A stretch of 64,000 nucleotides of DNA from JAJRZX01 sp964407495 (GTDB lineage: Bacteria > Desulfobacterota > GWC2-55-46 > JADFVP01), in NCBI GenBank assembly GCA_964407495.1, contig CAYOVP010000001.1:51215-115214 (forward strand), given 5' to 3'. Below, piece by piece: positions 51,117 to 60,036 of the stretch. Position 1 is the stretch's first letter. Each line of letters opens with the position of its first letter. Under the pieces are notes generated by a model. It was given only the letters and a program-made list of their open reading frames with translations. It was not told the origin of the DNA and searched no databases. Both the position numbers and the translations under genes were made by a program.

Positions 51117-52820
51117 ATGAAGGCATTACCCATAGGAGAACTCTTCCTCAACGACGGCCTCATAGACCGCGAGGCCCTCGAGGCCGCCCTCGAGGAACAG
51201 GCCGGAACAGGTGAGAAACTTGGGATTCGTCTTGTAAAGCAGGGGAGTATCTCAGAAAAAGACATGATCAGGGTACTGGGCAGACAACTCGACATGCCCT
51301 GTACCACCAAGGACGATTTCCCCGATGTGCCGCCTCCGCTTGACCCTCCACCCTCGCTCAAGTTCCTGAGGCACCACAGGGTGGTGCCCATCAGGGCTCA
51401 GGAAGGCATACTTACGCTCGTGACCTCGGAACCGCTGAACCACTTCCCTGCCGAGGCACTCGCATTCTCCACAGGAATGCGCGTAGAGGTGGCCCTTGGC
51501 CTTGAGGAAGACATCCTCGACGCCATAGAGAATTATTACGGCAACGGTCCTGTCACCATGGACAGGATTATAGAAGAGATAGACGAGAAAGACGCATCCT
51601 CGGGTCTCGATGTGGAGGACGTGGAGCAACTCAAGGACATGGCCCTCGAGGCCCCTGTCATCAATCTCGTGAACATGCTCATACGTAACGCCGTAGAGAG
51701 AAAGGCGAGCGACATACACATAGAGCCCTATGAGGGCACCATACATATCCGCTACAGGGTGGATGGCATAATGCACGACGTGGAGTCCATGCCAAGGAGG
51801 CTCCACCCGGCCATATCCTCTCGCATAAAGATCATGGCCAAGTTGAATATAGCCGAGAGGAGGCTCCCTCAGGACGGGAGGATAAAACTCAAACTCAATG
51901 GCAAGGACGTGGATATAAGGGTCTCGGTAATACCCACGCTCCACGGCGAGAGCATCGTCATGAGGCTGCTCGACCCTGAAGGGCTTCTATCCCTCGAGTC
52001 CCTTGGGTTCTCTGCGGCAAAGCGCAAGGCCTTCTCTGCCATGATAAACCAGCCCCATGGCATGGTCCTGGTGACAGGCCCCACTGGGAGCGGAAAGTCC
52101 ACTACGCTATACGCGGCGCTCTCGCGCATAGACGTAGTGAGCAAGAAGGTCATCACCATAGAAGACCCGGTGGAGTACAAGTTCGAGGGCATCAACCAGA
52201 TACAGGTAAAGCCCAAGATAGGGCTCACCTTCTCAAGCGGGCTCCGTTCCATCGTGCGCCAGGACCCGGACGTGGTACTCGTAGGTGAGATAAGGGACAC
52301 CGAGACAGCGGACATAGCAATACACTCGGCCCTTACCGGGCATATGATCCTCTCCACCCTCCATACCAACGATGCTCCAGGGGCAATAACAAGGCTCATA
52401 GACATGGGCGTAGAGGGTTATCTCATCTCATCGAGTCTCGTGGGCGTACTTGCCCAGAGGCTCGTGCGCGTAATCTGCCCTCACTGCAAGGAGCGCTTCG
52501 TGCCGGAAAGAGAGGTCCGGGAACGCATAGTCAGGGAACTCAGGCGCGTGCGCGAGATGAAAGAAGAGGACGTAATCGTGTACAGAGGCAGGGGGTGCGA
52601 GCAGTGCAACAAGACGGGCTACAGCGGAAGGACAGGCCTCTTTGAACTCATGATGATAAATGACGATATAAGGCGGCTTATCGTGGAGAAGAGCGGTTCA
52701 GACGAGATAAGGCGCGCTGCCATGGAGAGCGGCATGCTCACACTCGCAGAAGACGGCTGGTACAAGGTCCTGAAGGGCGTAACCAGCATAGAAGAGGTGG
52801 TGAGGGTGACGCTGGCTTAG
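51117..52820 (+). CDS. gspE: T2SS assembly ATPase GspE
   Basis: A 567-residue secretion ATPase. An N-terminal MshEN-like domain (LFLNDGLIDREALEAALEEQ) is followed by the ATPase: Walker A GPTGSGKSTTLY (near 321), Asp box, Walker B VLVGEIRDTETADIA (near 390), the His box HTNDAPGAITRLIDMG and a tetra-Cys zinc element (CPHCKERF, CEQCNKTG). It drives pseudopilus growth from the cytoplasm. First gene of the operon E-F-G-H-I-J-K-L-M-C-D; MshEN domains of this family can bind c-di-GMP, but the canonical motif is not obvious here. Confidence 0.95.
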   Translation: MKALPIGELFLNDGLIDREALEAALEEQAGTGEKLGIRLVKQGSISEKDMIRVLGRQLDMPCTTKDDFPDVPPPLDPPPSLKFLRHHRVVPIRAQEGILTLVTSEPLNHFPAEALAFSTGMRVEVALGLEEDILDAIENYYGNGPVTMDRIIEEIDEKDASSGLDVEDVEQLKDMALEAPVINLVNMLIRNAVERKASDIHIEPYEGTIHIRYRVDGIMHDVESMPRRLHPAISSRIKIMAKLNIAERRLPQDGRIKLKLNGKDVDIRVSVIPTLHGESIVMRLLDPEGLLSLESLGFSAAKRKAFSAMINQPHGMVLVTGPTGSGKSTTLYAALSRIDVVSKKVITIEDPVEYKFEGINQIQVKPKIGLTFSSGLRSIVRQDPDVVLVGEIRDTETADIAIHSALTGHMILSTLHTNDAPGAITRLIDMGVEGYLISSSLVGVLAQRLVRVICPHCKERFVPEREVRERIVRELRRVREMKEEDVIVYRGRGCEQCNKTGYSGRTGLFELMMINDDIRRLIVEKSGSDEIRRAAMESGMLTLAEDGWYKVLKGVTSIEEVVRVTLA

Positions 52821-52865
52821 GGAAGAAAGGCCTGAGCGCCATGGAAGGCAACGGGGCATACATCA

Positions 52866-54089
52866 ATGGCTTTATTCGCGTACCAGGCTACAGATGCATC
52901 GGGCAAGATAGTCCGGGGCACCCTCGAGGCCAGGGACAAGAAGGCACTCATCGACAGGCTCCACGAGATGGGCTACTTTCCCATACGCGTCGGGAGCCCT
53001 GCAGAGGTGAAGGTGACGCCTGTCTCGAAGAAGAGACGGGCCATCTTCCGAAAGAGAGTGCCCCACCGTTGCGTACTGGAGTTTACCCAGGAACTTGCCG
53101 ACATGCTCGGCGCCGGCCTTCCCCTTGACAGGTCTCTCGCCATTCTCGAAGAACTCGAAGAGAACGAGGCATTCAGGGAGATAATAGGGGGCATTCATAA
53201 GAACATACTCTCTGGGGGGACCTTCGCAGAGTCACTGGAACTCCACCCAGAGGTCTTCTCCGAGATATACATAAACACCGTCAGGGCCGGCGAGGCCGGC
53301 GGGTCTCTGGAGATAGTCCTTGCAAGGCTCAAGAAGTTCATCGAGGACGCGCAGAGGCTGAAAGAAGACATAAAGTCCGCGCTCATATACCCCCTTCTGC
53401 TCACCGTGGCAGGAGGCGGTGCCGTAGCGCTCATGCTCCTCGTCTTCATACCTAGGTTCTCGGCCATACTGGCGGATATGGGCGGCGTCATGCCGCTCCC
53501 AACACAGATACTACTTGGCATAAGCGGGGCCCTTACAACGTATTGGCCCCTTATTATTGGAGGCCTTGTCGCCGCCATACTGGCCTTCAGGTTCATCTAC
53601 AGGACCGAGGAGGGCAGGCGCAGGGTGGACAGGATAAAACTCGGTCTTCCGCTCTTCGGGCCCATACTATCGAGGGCCGCGGTATCGAGGTTCGCACGCA
53701 CTCTGGGGGCCCTCATGCAGGGCGGACTCCCCATTCTCAATGCCCTCGATATCGCCATTAAGACCATGGGTAACGCCTTTCTGGCAGGAGAGATGGGGCC
53801 TGTCTCAGACGGTGTCCGAAGGGGCCGCGGGCTCTCGGCCTCGCTGGCAGGCGTGTCCTGCTTTCCACGCCTTGCCGTGCACATGATAGCAGTGGGTGAG
53901 GAGACCGGCAGGCTCGATGAGACGCTTCTTCGCCTTGCGGACAAGTATGATCGTGATGTTGGTATAGCCGTAAAGAGGCTTCTGTCTCTCCTCGAGCCTC
54001 TCATAATACTCGTAATGGCCGTTATAGTGGGATTTGTCGTAATCTCGCTCCTCCTGGCTGTGTTCAGCCTCAACGACATACCCATGTAA
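52866..54089 (+). CDS. gspF: T2SS inner-membrane platform protein GspF
   Basis: A 407-residue membrane protein with two T2SSF domains (about 70-190 and 275-395) and three transmembrane helices (LLTVAGGGAVALMLLVFIPRF, WPLIIGGLVAAILAFRFI, IILVMAVIVGFVVISLLLAVF). It links the ATPase to the pseudopilus. The ATG at 52866 lies 45 bases after gspE. Confidence 0.94.
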   Translation: MALFAYQATDASGKIVRGTLEARDKKALIDRLHEMGYFPIRVGSPAEVKVTPVSKKRRAIFRKRVPHRCVLEFTQELADMLGAGLPLDRSLAILEELEENEAFREIIGGIHKNILSGGTFAESLELHPEVFSEIYINTVRAGEAGGSLEIVLARLKKFIEDAQRLKEDIKSALIYPLLLTVAGGGAVALMLLVFIPRFSAILADMGGVMPLPTQILLGISGALTTYWPLIIGGLVAAILAFRFIYRTEEGRRRVDRIKLGLPLFGPILSRAAVSRFARTLGALMQGGLPILNALDIAIKTMGNAFLAGEMGPVSDGVRRGRGLSASLAGVSCFPRLAVHMIAVGEETGRLDETLLRLADKYDRDVGIAVKRLLSLLEPLIILVMAVIVGFVVISLLLAVFSLNDIPM

Positions 54090-54107
54090 TGAAGGAGTAG
54101 TGCATCG

Positions 54108-54590
54108 ATGAAGATAATGAAGAGTATATCCCATGTTAGACAAATGAGGGCAGCAAGGCGTAGCGTCATCTCGGATGAAAGGGGCTTTACGCTCATCGAG
54201 ATAATCGTAGTGGTCATCATCATAGGGCTCCTTGCCACCCTCGTTGCGCCGAGGTTCTTCGGAAAGGTGGAGCAGTCCAAGGTAAAGACCACCTACGCAC
54301 AGATAGAACTCCTCGGAGCGGCCCTCGACATGTACCGCCTGGACGTGGGCGAGTACCCTACCACGGCCCAGGGGCTCGAGGCACTGAGGAAGAGACCCGC
54401 AGAGGTGGAGGAGGGCTGGAACGGGCCGTACCTCAAGAAGGAACTCCCTCTTGACGCCTGGGGACATCCCTTCAAGTACACCTCCCCTGGCGAACACGGC
54501 GACTACGACCTCGTATCTCTCGGTGCCGACGGCATGGAAGGCGGCGAGGGGAAGAACAGGGACATAGTGAGTTGGAAGGGGCTCAGGTGA
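54108..54590 (+). CDS. gspG: Major pseudopilin GspG
   Basis: A 160-residue type IV pilin-like protein. Prepilin site SDERG|FTLIEIIVVVIIIGLLATLVAPRFF with cleavage after G26 and Glu at +5; the globular end (GLEALRKRPAEVEEGWNGPYLKKELPLDAWGHPFKYTSPGEHGDYDLVSLGADG) is diagnostic of GspG. The calcium-site residues are in this loop. Confidence 0.96.
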   Translation: MKIMKSISHVRQMRAARRSVISDERGFTLIEIIVVVIIIGLLATLVAPRFFGKVEQSKVKTTYAQIELLGAALDMYRLDVGEYPTTAQGLEALRKRPAEVEEGWNGPYLKKELPLDAWGHPFKYTSPGEHGDYDLVSLGADGMEGGEGKNRDIVSWKGLR

Positions 54591-55045
54591 GGGGGAGTTG
54601 TGCCGAGGAAAAGAGGTCCCAGAGGGGCTTTACACTCATAGAAGTGCTGGCCGTTGTGGCCATAATGAGCCTTACCATAGCGCTCATCTTTCCGTCGCTC
54701 TTTTCGGGCCTCGGGACAGCGGGGCTGAGGAGCACGGCCCGCAGGATGGCCGCCTCTCTCGAGTATTCGCGGAACAGGGCCCTGAGGGAGCGTCTCTCCT
54801 ACTATGTGGAGGCAAGGGGCAAGAGGCTCCTCGTGAGACGGGCGGGCGCGAGGCAGCCGGAAGTAGAGATAGTGGGGCCGGAGCACATAGAGGTGGCCTC
54901 GGTCAAGGGTGGAGCCATTGTCTTTTATCCGCGCGGCGGCTCAAGCGGCGGAACGCTCAAGGTAAGTAATACGGAGAGAAATTCTTACTACATCATAAAG
55001 GTGGAACCCTCCACAGGCAGGGTTCATGTCAGTTCCCTCATGTAG
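54587..55045 (+). CDS. gspH: Minor pseudopilin GspH
   Basis: A 152-residue pseudopilin; prepilin site SQRG|FTLIEVLAVVAIMSL (G14, E19). GTG at 54587 overlaps the gspG stop (GTGA) with a GGAAGGGG site upstream. The C-terminal half is a beta domain (GAIVFYPRGGSSGGTLKVSN) as in GspH. Confidence 0.88.
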   Translation: MRGSCAEEKRSQRGFTLIEVLAVVAIMSLTIALIFPSLFSGLGTAGLRSTARRMAASLEYSRNRALRERLSYYVEARGKRLLVRRAGARQPEVEIVGPEHIEVASVKGGAIVFYPRGGSSGGTLKVSNTERNSYYIIKVEPSTGRVHVSSLM

Positions 55046-55073
55046 CGGGGCCTGACGCACTCGACTGGAGATC

Positions 55074-55583
55074 ATGAACAAGAGGTATGAGAGGGCGGTC
55101 CGGTTACTGCCCCATGTCGATAGAGAAGAAAGAGAGAGGGATGGAGGAGGGCCAGACCAGCCCCCTTGGCTGAAGGGCGGCCAGGGCCACGGGGCACCTA
55201 TTGGCCAGAGGGGTTTTACGCTCCTCGAGGTAATGGCCTCCCTGGCCATACTCGGCATGGGCATACTCATGGTCATTCAACTCTTTTCCGGTGGGCTCGG
55301 CCTCGCAATGGCCGCACGCGGTCACACAGGGGCCGTGCTCCTTGCAAGAGAGAAGATGGCCGAGACACTTGCCGATGTAAACCTGAGGAGCGGTGTCTCG
55401 CAGGGCGACGGCCCCGAGGGGCTACACTGGGAGGTCGAGGTCGTCCCTTACAAGAGCGGTCTCTACGCAGACAACCCGGCGCTCGAGATACTCAAGGTAC
55501 GGGTGAGCGTTAGGGGAGAGGGAAAGGGGCAGGGCGGTTATACCCTTACCTCGCTCAAATCGCGCTGGGTAGAGGAGGAATAG
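55074..55583 (+). CDS. gspI: Minor pseudopilin GspI
   Basis: A 169-residue pseudopilin with a very long leader of 47 residues before GQRG|FTLLEVMASLAILGMGIL (G47, E52). The rest contains AREKMAETLADVNL and GLHWEVEVVPY, typical of GspI. No later start codon could shorten the leader. Confidence 0.87.
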   Translation: MNKRYERAVRLLPHVDREERERDGGGPDQPPWLKGGQGHGAPIGQRGFTLLEVMASLAILGMGILMVIQLFSGGLGLAMAARGHTGAVLLAREKMAETLADVNLRSGVSQGDGPEGLHWEVEVVPYKSGLYADNPALEILKVRVSVRGEGKGQGGYTLTSLKSRWVEEE

Positions 55584-55586
55584 AAG

Positions 55587-56288
55587 ATGAGTATGGAGAC
55601 GGGAATAACGAGGGCACGAAGGCCTCTTACGAGAGTGCCAGGTCCTCTCCGTGATGAGCGCGCCTTTACACTCATCGAGGTAATGCTCTCGCTCTCCATT
55701 CTCGTGGTCATGATAGGCCTGGTGCTCTCGGCCCTTCGGCTGGGACAGAGGTCCATGGAAAAGGGAGAGAAGGCCATGGACGAGGCCGCTCTGAGGAGGT
55801 TCGTTGTGAGCAGGCTATCATCGGACGTGGCATCCATGTATCCATACGTTGAGACCTCCTATGGTGAGAAGAAGACCTTTCTCTTCAGCGGCAAGGAACG
55901 CGAGTTGGGCTTTGTGACCACCTATCACGCCGGGTCCACGGGCATGCCCTGGGGCGGGGCCTCTTTTGTCCAGTACTCCGTAGGAGAGGGCGGCCTCAGC
56001 ATCAAGGAAAAGACCGTGCCCTTTGCCCCCGCTGATATCAGGCAGGACGATAGGTCTTTCGACCTTGGCCAGGGTGTAAGTGATGTGAGGTTCAGTTATC
56101 TCGGGCCAGGAGGCTGGCAGAGCAAGTGGGATACAGGGGCCAGTAAGAGACTGCCTCTGGCCGTTCGCGCGATCTTCACTTTCAAGGACGGGACGGCGCC
56201 GCTCGTAGTGACGGTACCTGTCTGGGCCTCCTACGACGAGGGCGCCGGCAAAAGTGGTGGAGCAGGGGGAAATGGCGACAAGACCTGA
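55587..56288 (+). CDS. gspJ: Minor pseudopilin GspJ
   Basis: A 233-residue pseudopilin. Prepilin site RDERA|FTLIEVMLSLSILVVMIGLVLSALR with Ala instead of Gly at -1 and Glu31. The C-terminal region (VSDVRFSYLGPGGWQSKWDTG, PLAVRAIFTF) fits GspJ. The ribosome site GGAGGAA is strong. Confidence 0.9.
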   Translation: MSMETGITRARRPLTRVPGPLRDERAFTLIEVMLSLSILVVMIGLVLSALRLGQRSMEKGEKAMDEAALRRFVVSRLSSDVASMYPYVETSYGEKKTFLFSGKERELGFVTTYHAGSTGMPWGGASFVQYSVGEGGLSIKEKTVPFAPADIRQDDRSFDLGQGVSDVRFSYLGPGGWQSKWDTGASKRLPLAVRAIFTFKDGTAPLVVTVPVWASYDEGAGKSGGAGGNGDKT

Positions 56289-57336
56289 TAATGATTGCCC
56301 GGACCGGCGCGTCTTGATGGTGGTACAACTCTACGCTCCACCCAAGAGGGCATATGGCAAGAGGGCATATGTCGGGCAGGACGGCATGGCTCTCATAGTG
56401 GTTCTATGGGTCCTGGCCTTTCTCATGTTCATAGTAGTGGAGTTCTCCTACACCATGCGCGTAGAGACAGAGAGCGTAAGAAACCTCAAGGACGAGACAG
56501 CGGCACGATATCTTGCCCTTGCTGGCCTGAACCTGGCGCTTGCCGAGGTGGGTTCGCCCTATGACATCGTCTTTCTCGAAGACGGCAAGACCACGGCCCT
56601 TGGTATAAAGGAGGGCCATGATATACGGGCCCTCGACGTGAGGAGGGACTTTGATCTGGGCGGAGGTCACGTAAGTTATTCCATAATGGACGAGGAGGCC
56701 AGACTTAACATAAACACCGCCGAGAGGACCCAGATAGTTGAACTACTCAGGGAAACGGGGCTGGAGATGGCCGAGAGGGACGAGATAGCCGACTCCATAC
56801 TCGACTGGCGGGACAAGGACCATCTCTTTCATATGAACGGCGCTGAAGACGATTACTACAGTTCGCTCCCCCACCCCTATGGAGCAAGGGACGGGGACTT
56901 CGAGACCCCCGAGGAACTACTCCTCGTAAAGGGCATGACGCCCGAGATATTCTTCGGCACCGGCAGGGTGCCGCCAGAGTACGCCGTGGAGACGGATAAT
57001 AGGCCTGGGGCTTCGGGGCCCAGGTATGAGGGGCTCTGGCCTCTCGTTACGACGCAGGGAGACGGCAAGATCAACATAAACACCGCAGGAGAGAAGGTCC
57101 TGGAGGCTGTGTTAGGAAAAGGCAGGGCCATGGAGATACTCCTCAGGCGGAAGACCGAGGGCTACTTCGAGTGGCCCATGTACGGCGGCTCGATAACGAG
57201 CAGGTTCTTCACCATAGAATCCGAGGCCAATGTGCACGGTATGAGGATAAGGGTGAGGGCCGTTGCCGAGAGGCTACCCGGTAAGGCAGAGGCGAGGATA
57301 ATCTACTTCAATGGCAATGCCTCGGCGTTGAACTGA
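56272..57336 (+). CDS. gspK: Minor pseudopilin GspK
   Basis: A 354-residue pseudopilin forming the tip with GspI and GspJ. Cleavage is predicted after G38 (GQDG|MALIVVLWVLAFLMF); as in other GspK proteins the +5 Glu is missing. The segment INTAERTQIVELLRETG, ILDWRDKDHLFHMNGAEDDYYSSL and KININTAGEKVLEAVL are GspK signatures. ATG at 56272 has AGGGGG upstream and lies inside the end of gspJ. Confidence 0.92.
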   Translation: MATRPDNDCPDRRVLMVVQLYAPPKRAYGKRAYVGQDGMALIVVLWVLAFLMFIVVEFSYTMRVETESVRNLKDETAARYLALAGLNLALAEVGSPYDIVFLEDGKTTALGIKEGHDIRALDVRRDFDLGGGHVSYSIMDEEARLNINTAERTQIVELLRETGLEMAERDEIADSILDWRDKDHLFHMNGAEDDYYSSLPHPYGARDGDFETPEELLLVKGMTPEIFFGTGRVPPEYAVETDNRPGASGPRYEGLWPLVTTQGDGKININTAGEKVLEAVLGKGRAMEILLRRKTEGYFEWPMYGGSITSRFFTIESEANVHGMRIRVRAVAERLPGKAEARIIYFNGNASALN

Positions 57337-57364
57337 TGCATAATCTCAAGGAGACGGGTCTTTA

Positions 57365-58762
57365 ATGGATGTACTCGGAATAGAGACAAGGGCCGATGCC
57401 TGGTCGATGGTGCACCTGAAGGGCTCTGCCTTCAAGGTAAAGGTAGAGCGCTTCGTCTCGCTCCCAGGAGATGGCTTCGAGGAGAGGATGGGTGCGCTCT
57501 CTGACTATGTCTCACAGAGGAAACTCCGTAATGCGCGTATCGCGCTGGGGCTTCCGAGGGAGTCGTCCCTCTCCATGGTCCTCGATATCCCGGCCCCAAG
57601 GGCAGAGGCAATAGAGGGGATTCTCAACTATGAACTCGAAAAACACGTGCCCTTCGACCCCTCGAACCTCTCTCATGGCTTCCAGGTCCTGAAAAAAGAA
57701 GGCCGCGTCTTCTCCATTCTCCTTGCCGCAGCCCGTGAGGAACTCGTGCAGGGTATAGTGGATAGGTTCAGCGCGGCAGGGCTTGCACCGGCGTGCGTAA
57801 CCACCTGGCATGCGGCCCTCTTCAATGCACTGTATTTTTCCAACAAACTGGGCCCGGAGAAGAACGTAGCCTTCATAGGCATGAACGGACGCGCCCTTAC
57901 GCTCGATGTCTTCTCAGGGCTCATTCCCGTCTACTCCAAGAACCTCGCGCGCCCTGGTGACAAGGTGGAACGCAGGGAGTGGCTCCCCCTTATAGAGAGA
58001 GAACTGAGGCGGTCGGTCCTGGGAATGACAGGCCCCCTCGAGAGGCGCCGCCTCGATGAGTGCATACTCATCTCAGACGAAGAACCTGACGAGGAGTTTC
58101 TCGGTCATCTCTCCGAGGAGATAACAATACCCGTGAAGTCGCAGGGCCTAAAGGAACTGGGCCTTCCGGGCACAGCGGCGCCGGCGCTCGGCGCGGCCCT
58201 TGGGCTCCTCGGAAAGGGCAGGGTAATGGTTAACATTGCGCCAACGTGCCATGCTCAGAGGAGAAGGGGCCCTCGCCTGAACACCCTTGCCCTTGCCATC
58301 GTAGTCTCAATACTGGCCTTCTCCACCGGCGCGTCCTACCTCCTCAAGGACTGGACTACGATGCGCGGCCTCGAGGCCGCCATGACAGAATTACGGGCAA
58401 AGAAGAGCGTTGCCCAGAAACTCGTTGAGAGGGAAAAGGAGATTTACGGCAAGATTGAGACCCTGGAGAAGATAGACGGCAGGACCCTGCCAGGGCCGCT
58501 GGCTGTCCTCACCGAGTTGTCTACGCTCCTTCCTGCAGATACGTGGCTTACGGGCATGGATTATAACGGCGGGACCGTGAGCATAGAGGGATACTCCGCC
58601 AGGGCCTCGCGGCTTCTCATGATCCTCAGCAAGTCCAGGTACATGAAGGACTTCGAGTTCGCAGGCCCTGTGGCCAAGGCCCCGAATGGCAAGGAGCGCT
58701 TCAGGATGAACTTCAAGTTGCGGCCCTACGCGGGCTCTGTAAGCGGGACCGGGAGGAGGTGA
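57365..58762 (+). CDS. gspL: T2SS inner-membrane protein GspL (PilM/N-like)
   Basis: A 465-residue protein with an actin-like cytoplasmic half (VLGIETRADAWSMVHLKG, ILNYELEKHVPFDPSNLSHGFQVL, VAFIGMNGRALTLDVFSG), one transmembrane helix (TLALAIVVSILAFSTGASYLL, near 310) and a periplasmic PilN-like domain (LTELSTLLPADTWLTGMDYNGGTVSIEGYSARASRLL). It holds GspE to the membrane. The AAGGAG site lies ten bases before the ATG. Confidence 0.88.
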   Translation: MDVLGIETRADAWSMVHLKGSAFKVKVERFVSLPGDGFEERMGALSDYVSQRKLRNARIALGLPRESSLSMVLDIPAPRAEAIEGILNYELEKHVPFDPSNLSHGFQVLKKEGRVFSILLAAAREELVQGIVDRFSAAGLAPACVTTWHAALFNALYFSNKLGPEKNVAFIGMNGRALTLDVFSGLIPVYSKNLARPGDKVERREWLPLIERELRRSVLGMTGPLERRRLDECILISDEEPDEEFLGHLSEEITIPVKSQGLKELGLPGTAAPALGAALGLLGKGRVMVNIAPTCHAQRRRGPRLNTLALAIVVSILAFSTGASYLLKDWTTMRGLEAAMTELRAKKSVAQKLVEREKEIYGKIETLEKIDGRTLPGPLAVLTELSTLLPADTWLTGMDYNGGTVSIEGYSARASRLLMILSKSRYMKDFEFAGPVAKAPNGKERFRMNFKLRPYAGSVSGTGRR

Positions 58763-58764
58763 AG

Positions 58765-59352
58765 ATGATGAACAGACTCAGAGACCTCCTGGCGCAGAAC
58801 CGCCGCATCGTGCCAGGCCTTCTGGCCATCGGCGTACTCGTACTTCTTCTCGTGCTCAAGTGGGGGTACGCGCACCACCAGGAGTCCCTGGCCGAGATAG
58901 AGGCCTACCGCGAGGCGCTACAGACATCGAGGGTGATGCTCGCGCGCACCGATGACATAAAGAAGCGTATCGAGGCACGGAAAAAGGGCCTCAGCGCCCT
59001 CGAGAAGGGCCTTCTCAAGGCCAAGAGCCCAGCCATGGCCGCTGCAGAACTCCAGGAGGCCTTCAAGCACCTCATTGCGGGCAAAAACATCACCATACGC
59101 TCGGAGAGCGTACTGAGTTTCGAGGAACTCGGCGATTATACGAGGATCCCCGTCGAGTTTCACCTGAGCACGGATCTAAGGCAACTGGCACGCCTACTCT
59201 ATGACATAGAGACCTCGCCCCTTGTCATGGGCGTGAGGTCCATGCACGTTGCTGTTCCCTACTCAGGCGACAAGGCCATGGTAAACGTTACCCTCGTCCT
59301 CGAGGGGGGAATCAAGTTATGGGGCTCGAAGGCAGGGGGGAGAAAGGCATGA
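58765..59352 (+). CDS. gspM: T2SS protein GspM (PilO-like)
   Basis: A 195-residue protein with one N-terminal transmembrane helix (VPGLLAIGVLVLLLVLKWGY), a coiled coil and a ferredoxin-like periplasmic domain (IPVEFHLSTDLRQLARLLYDIETSPLVMGVRSMHV). It partners GspL. ATG at 58765 follows AGGAGG; a GTG at 58759 overlapping gspL would add two residues. Confidence 0.85.
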   Translation: MMNRLRDLLAQNRRIVPGLLAIGVLVLLLVLKWGYAHHQESLAEIEAYREALQTSRVMLARTDDIKKRIEARKKGLSALEKGLLKAKSPAMAAAELQEAFKHLIAGKNITIRSESVLSFEELGDYTRIPVEFHLSTDLRQLARLLYDIETSPLVMGVRSMHVAVPYSGDKAMVNVTLVLEGGIKLWGSKAGGRKA

Positions 59353-59906
59353 GGATATATAACCAGGGGCTTACGAGCGGTCTTAACGGCTGGCTCGTGA
59401 ACGCAGTGCTCATAGGCGCCGGGGTGTTGTTTGCGGCCTGGACAGTGAATATATGGTTGAGCCCAGGGCCCTCGCCAATGACGCAGGGTGTGCGGCACGA
59501 GACAAGGACGGCAAGACCTGCGCGTCTGGTCCGGCCAGGGGCCTCGTCGTACAGCATTGTCGCAAGCAAGGACATCTTCAGCGCTTCTCGTACCAGTGGC
59601 GCCGGGGGCACTACCTCGAGGAAAAGACTCCCAGGCAGTACACTGGTCAAGGCCCCGGACCTTACGCTTCTTGGTACCGTCATCCTCGACGATGGCAGGG
59701 CCGCCATCATCAGCGCAAGAGGCATGGAGAAGGAGGCCAGGACATACAAGAAAGGCGACCGCATAGGGGGAATTGTCATAAAAGAGATAAACAGTGACTA
59801 TGTGACCCTCGACAGCGGCGGCCAGATCCTGAGAGTGCCCATGAGTAAGCCTGCGGCCTCGGGCGCCTCGAAGAGGCCTGCAAGGAGGTTCCTTCCCCAG
59901 CGTTAG
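59349..59906 (+). CDS. gspC: T2SS protein GspC
   Basis: A 185-residue bitopic protein: one transmembrane helix (GWLVNAVLIGAGVLFAAWTVNIW), a linker and a homology-region domain (SIVASKDIFSASR, DLTLLGTVILDDGRAAIISARGMEKEARTYKKGDRIGGIVIKEINSDYVTLDSGGQILRVPM). It contacts the secretin. There is no PDZ domain, so this is a short GspC. The ATG overlaps the gspM stop. Confidence 0.86.
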   Translation: MRIYNQGLTSGLNGWLVNAVLIGAGVLFAAWTVNIWLSPGPSPMTQGVRHETRTARPARLVRPGASSYSIVASKDIFSASRTSGAGGTTSRKRLPGSTLVKAPDLTLLGTVILDDGRAAIISARGMEKEARTYKKGDRIGGIVIKEINSDYVTLDSGGQILRVPMSKPAASGASKRPARRFLPQR

Positions 59907-59967
59907 GGGCGAACCTTGCAAGGATAGCCCCGGGGCTGGGAAAAAGGGACGAAAACAACTGAAATCC

Positions 59968-59997
59968 TTGCATTAAGACCATGAGTTATCTTATTAT
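59968..59997 (+). promoter_or_regulatory. Possible internal promoter for gspD
   Basis: TTGCAT (59968-59973), 18 bp, TATTAT (59992-59997), in the 130-bp gap between gspC and gspD. Confidence 0.35.
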
Positions 59998-60036
59998 GCA
60001 GAAGGTTTGCAAAAAGACTGGAGTGGTACTAGATAG

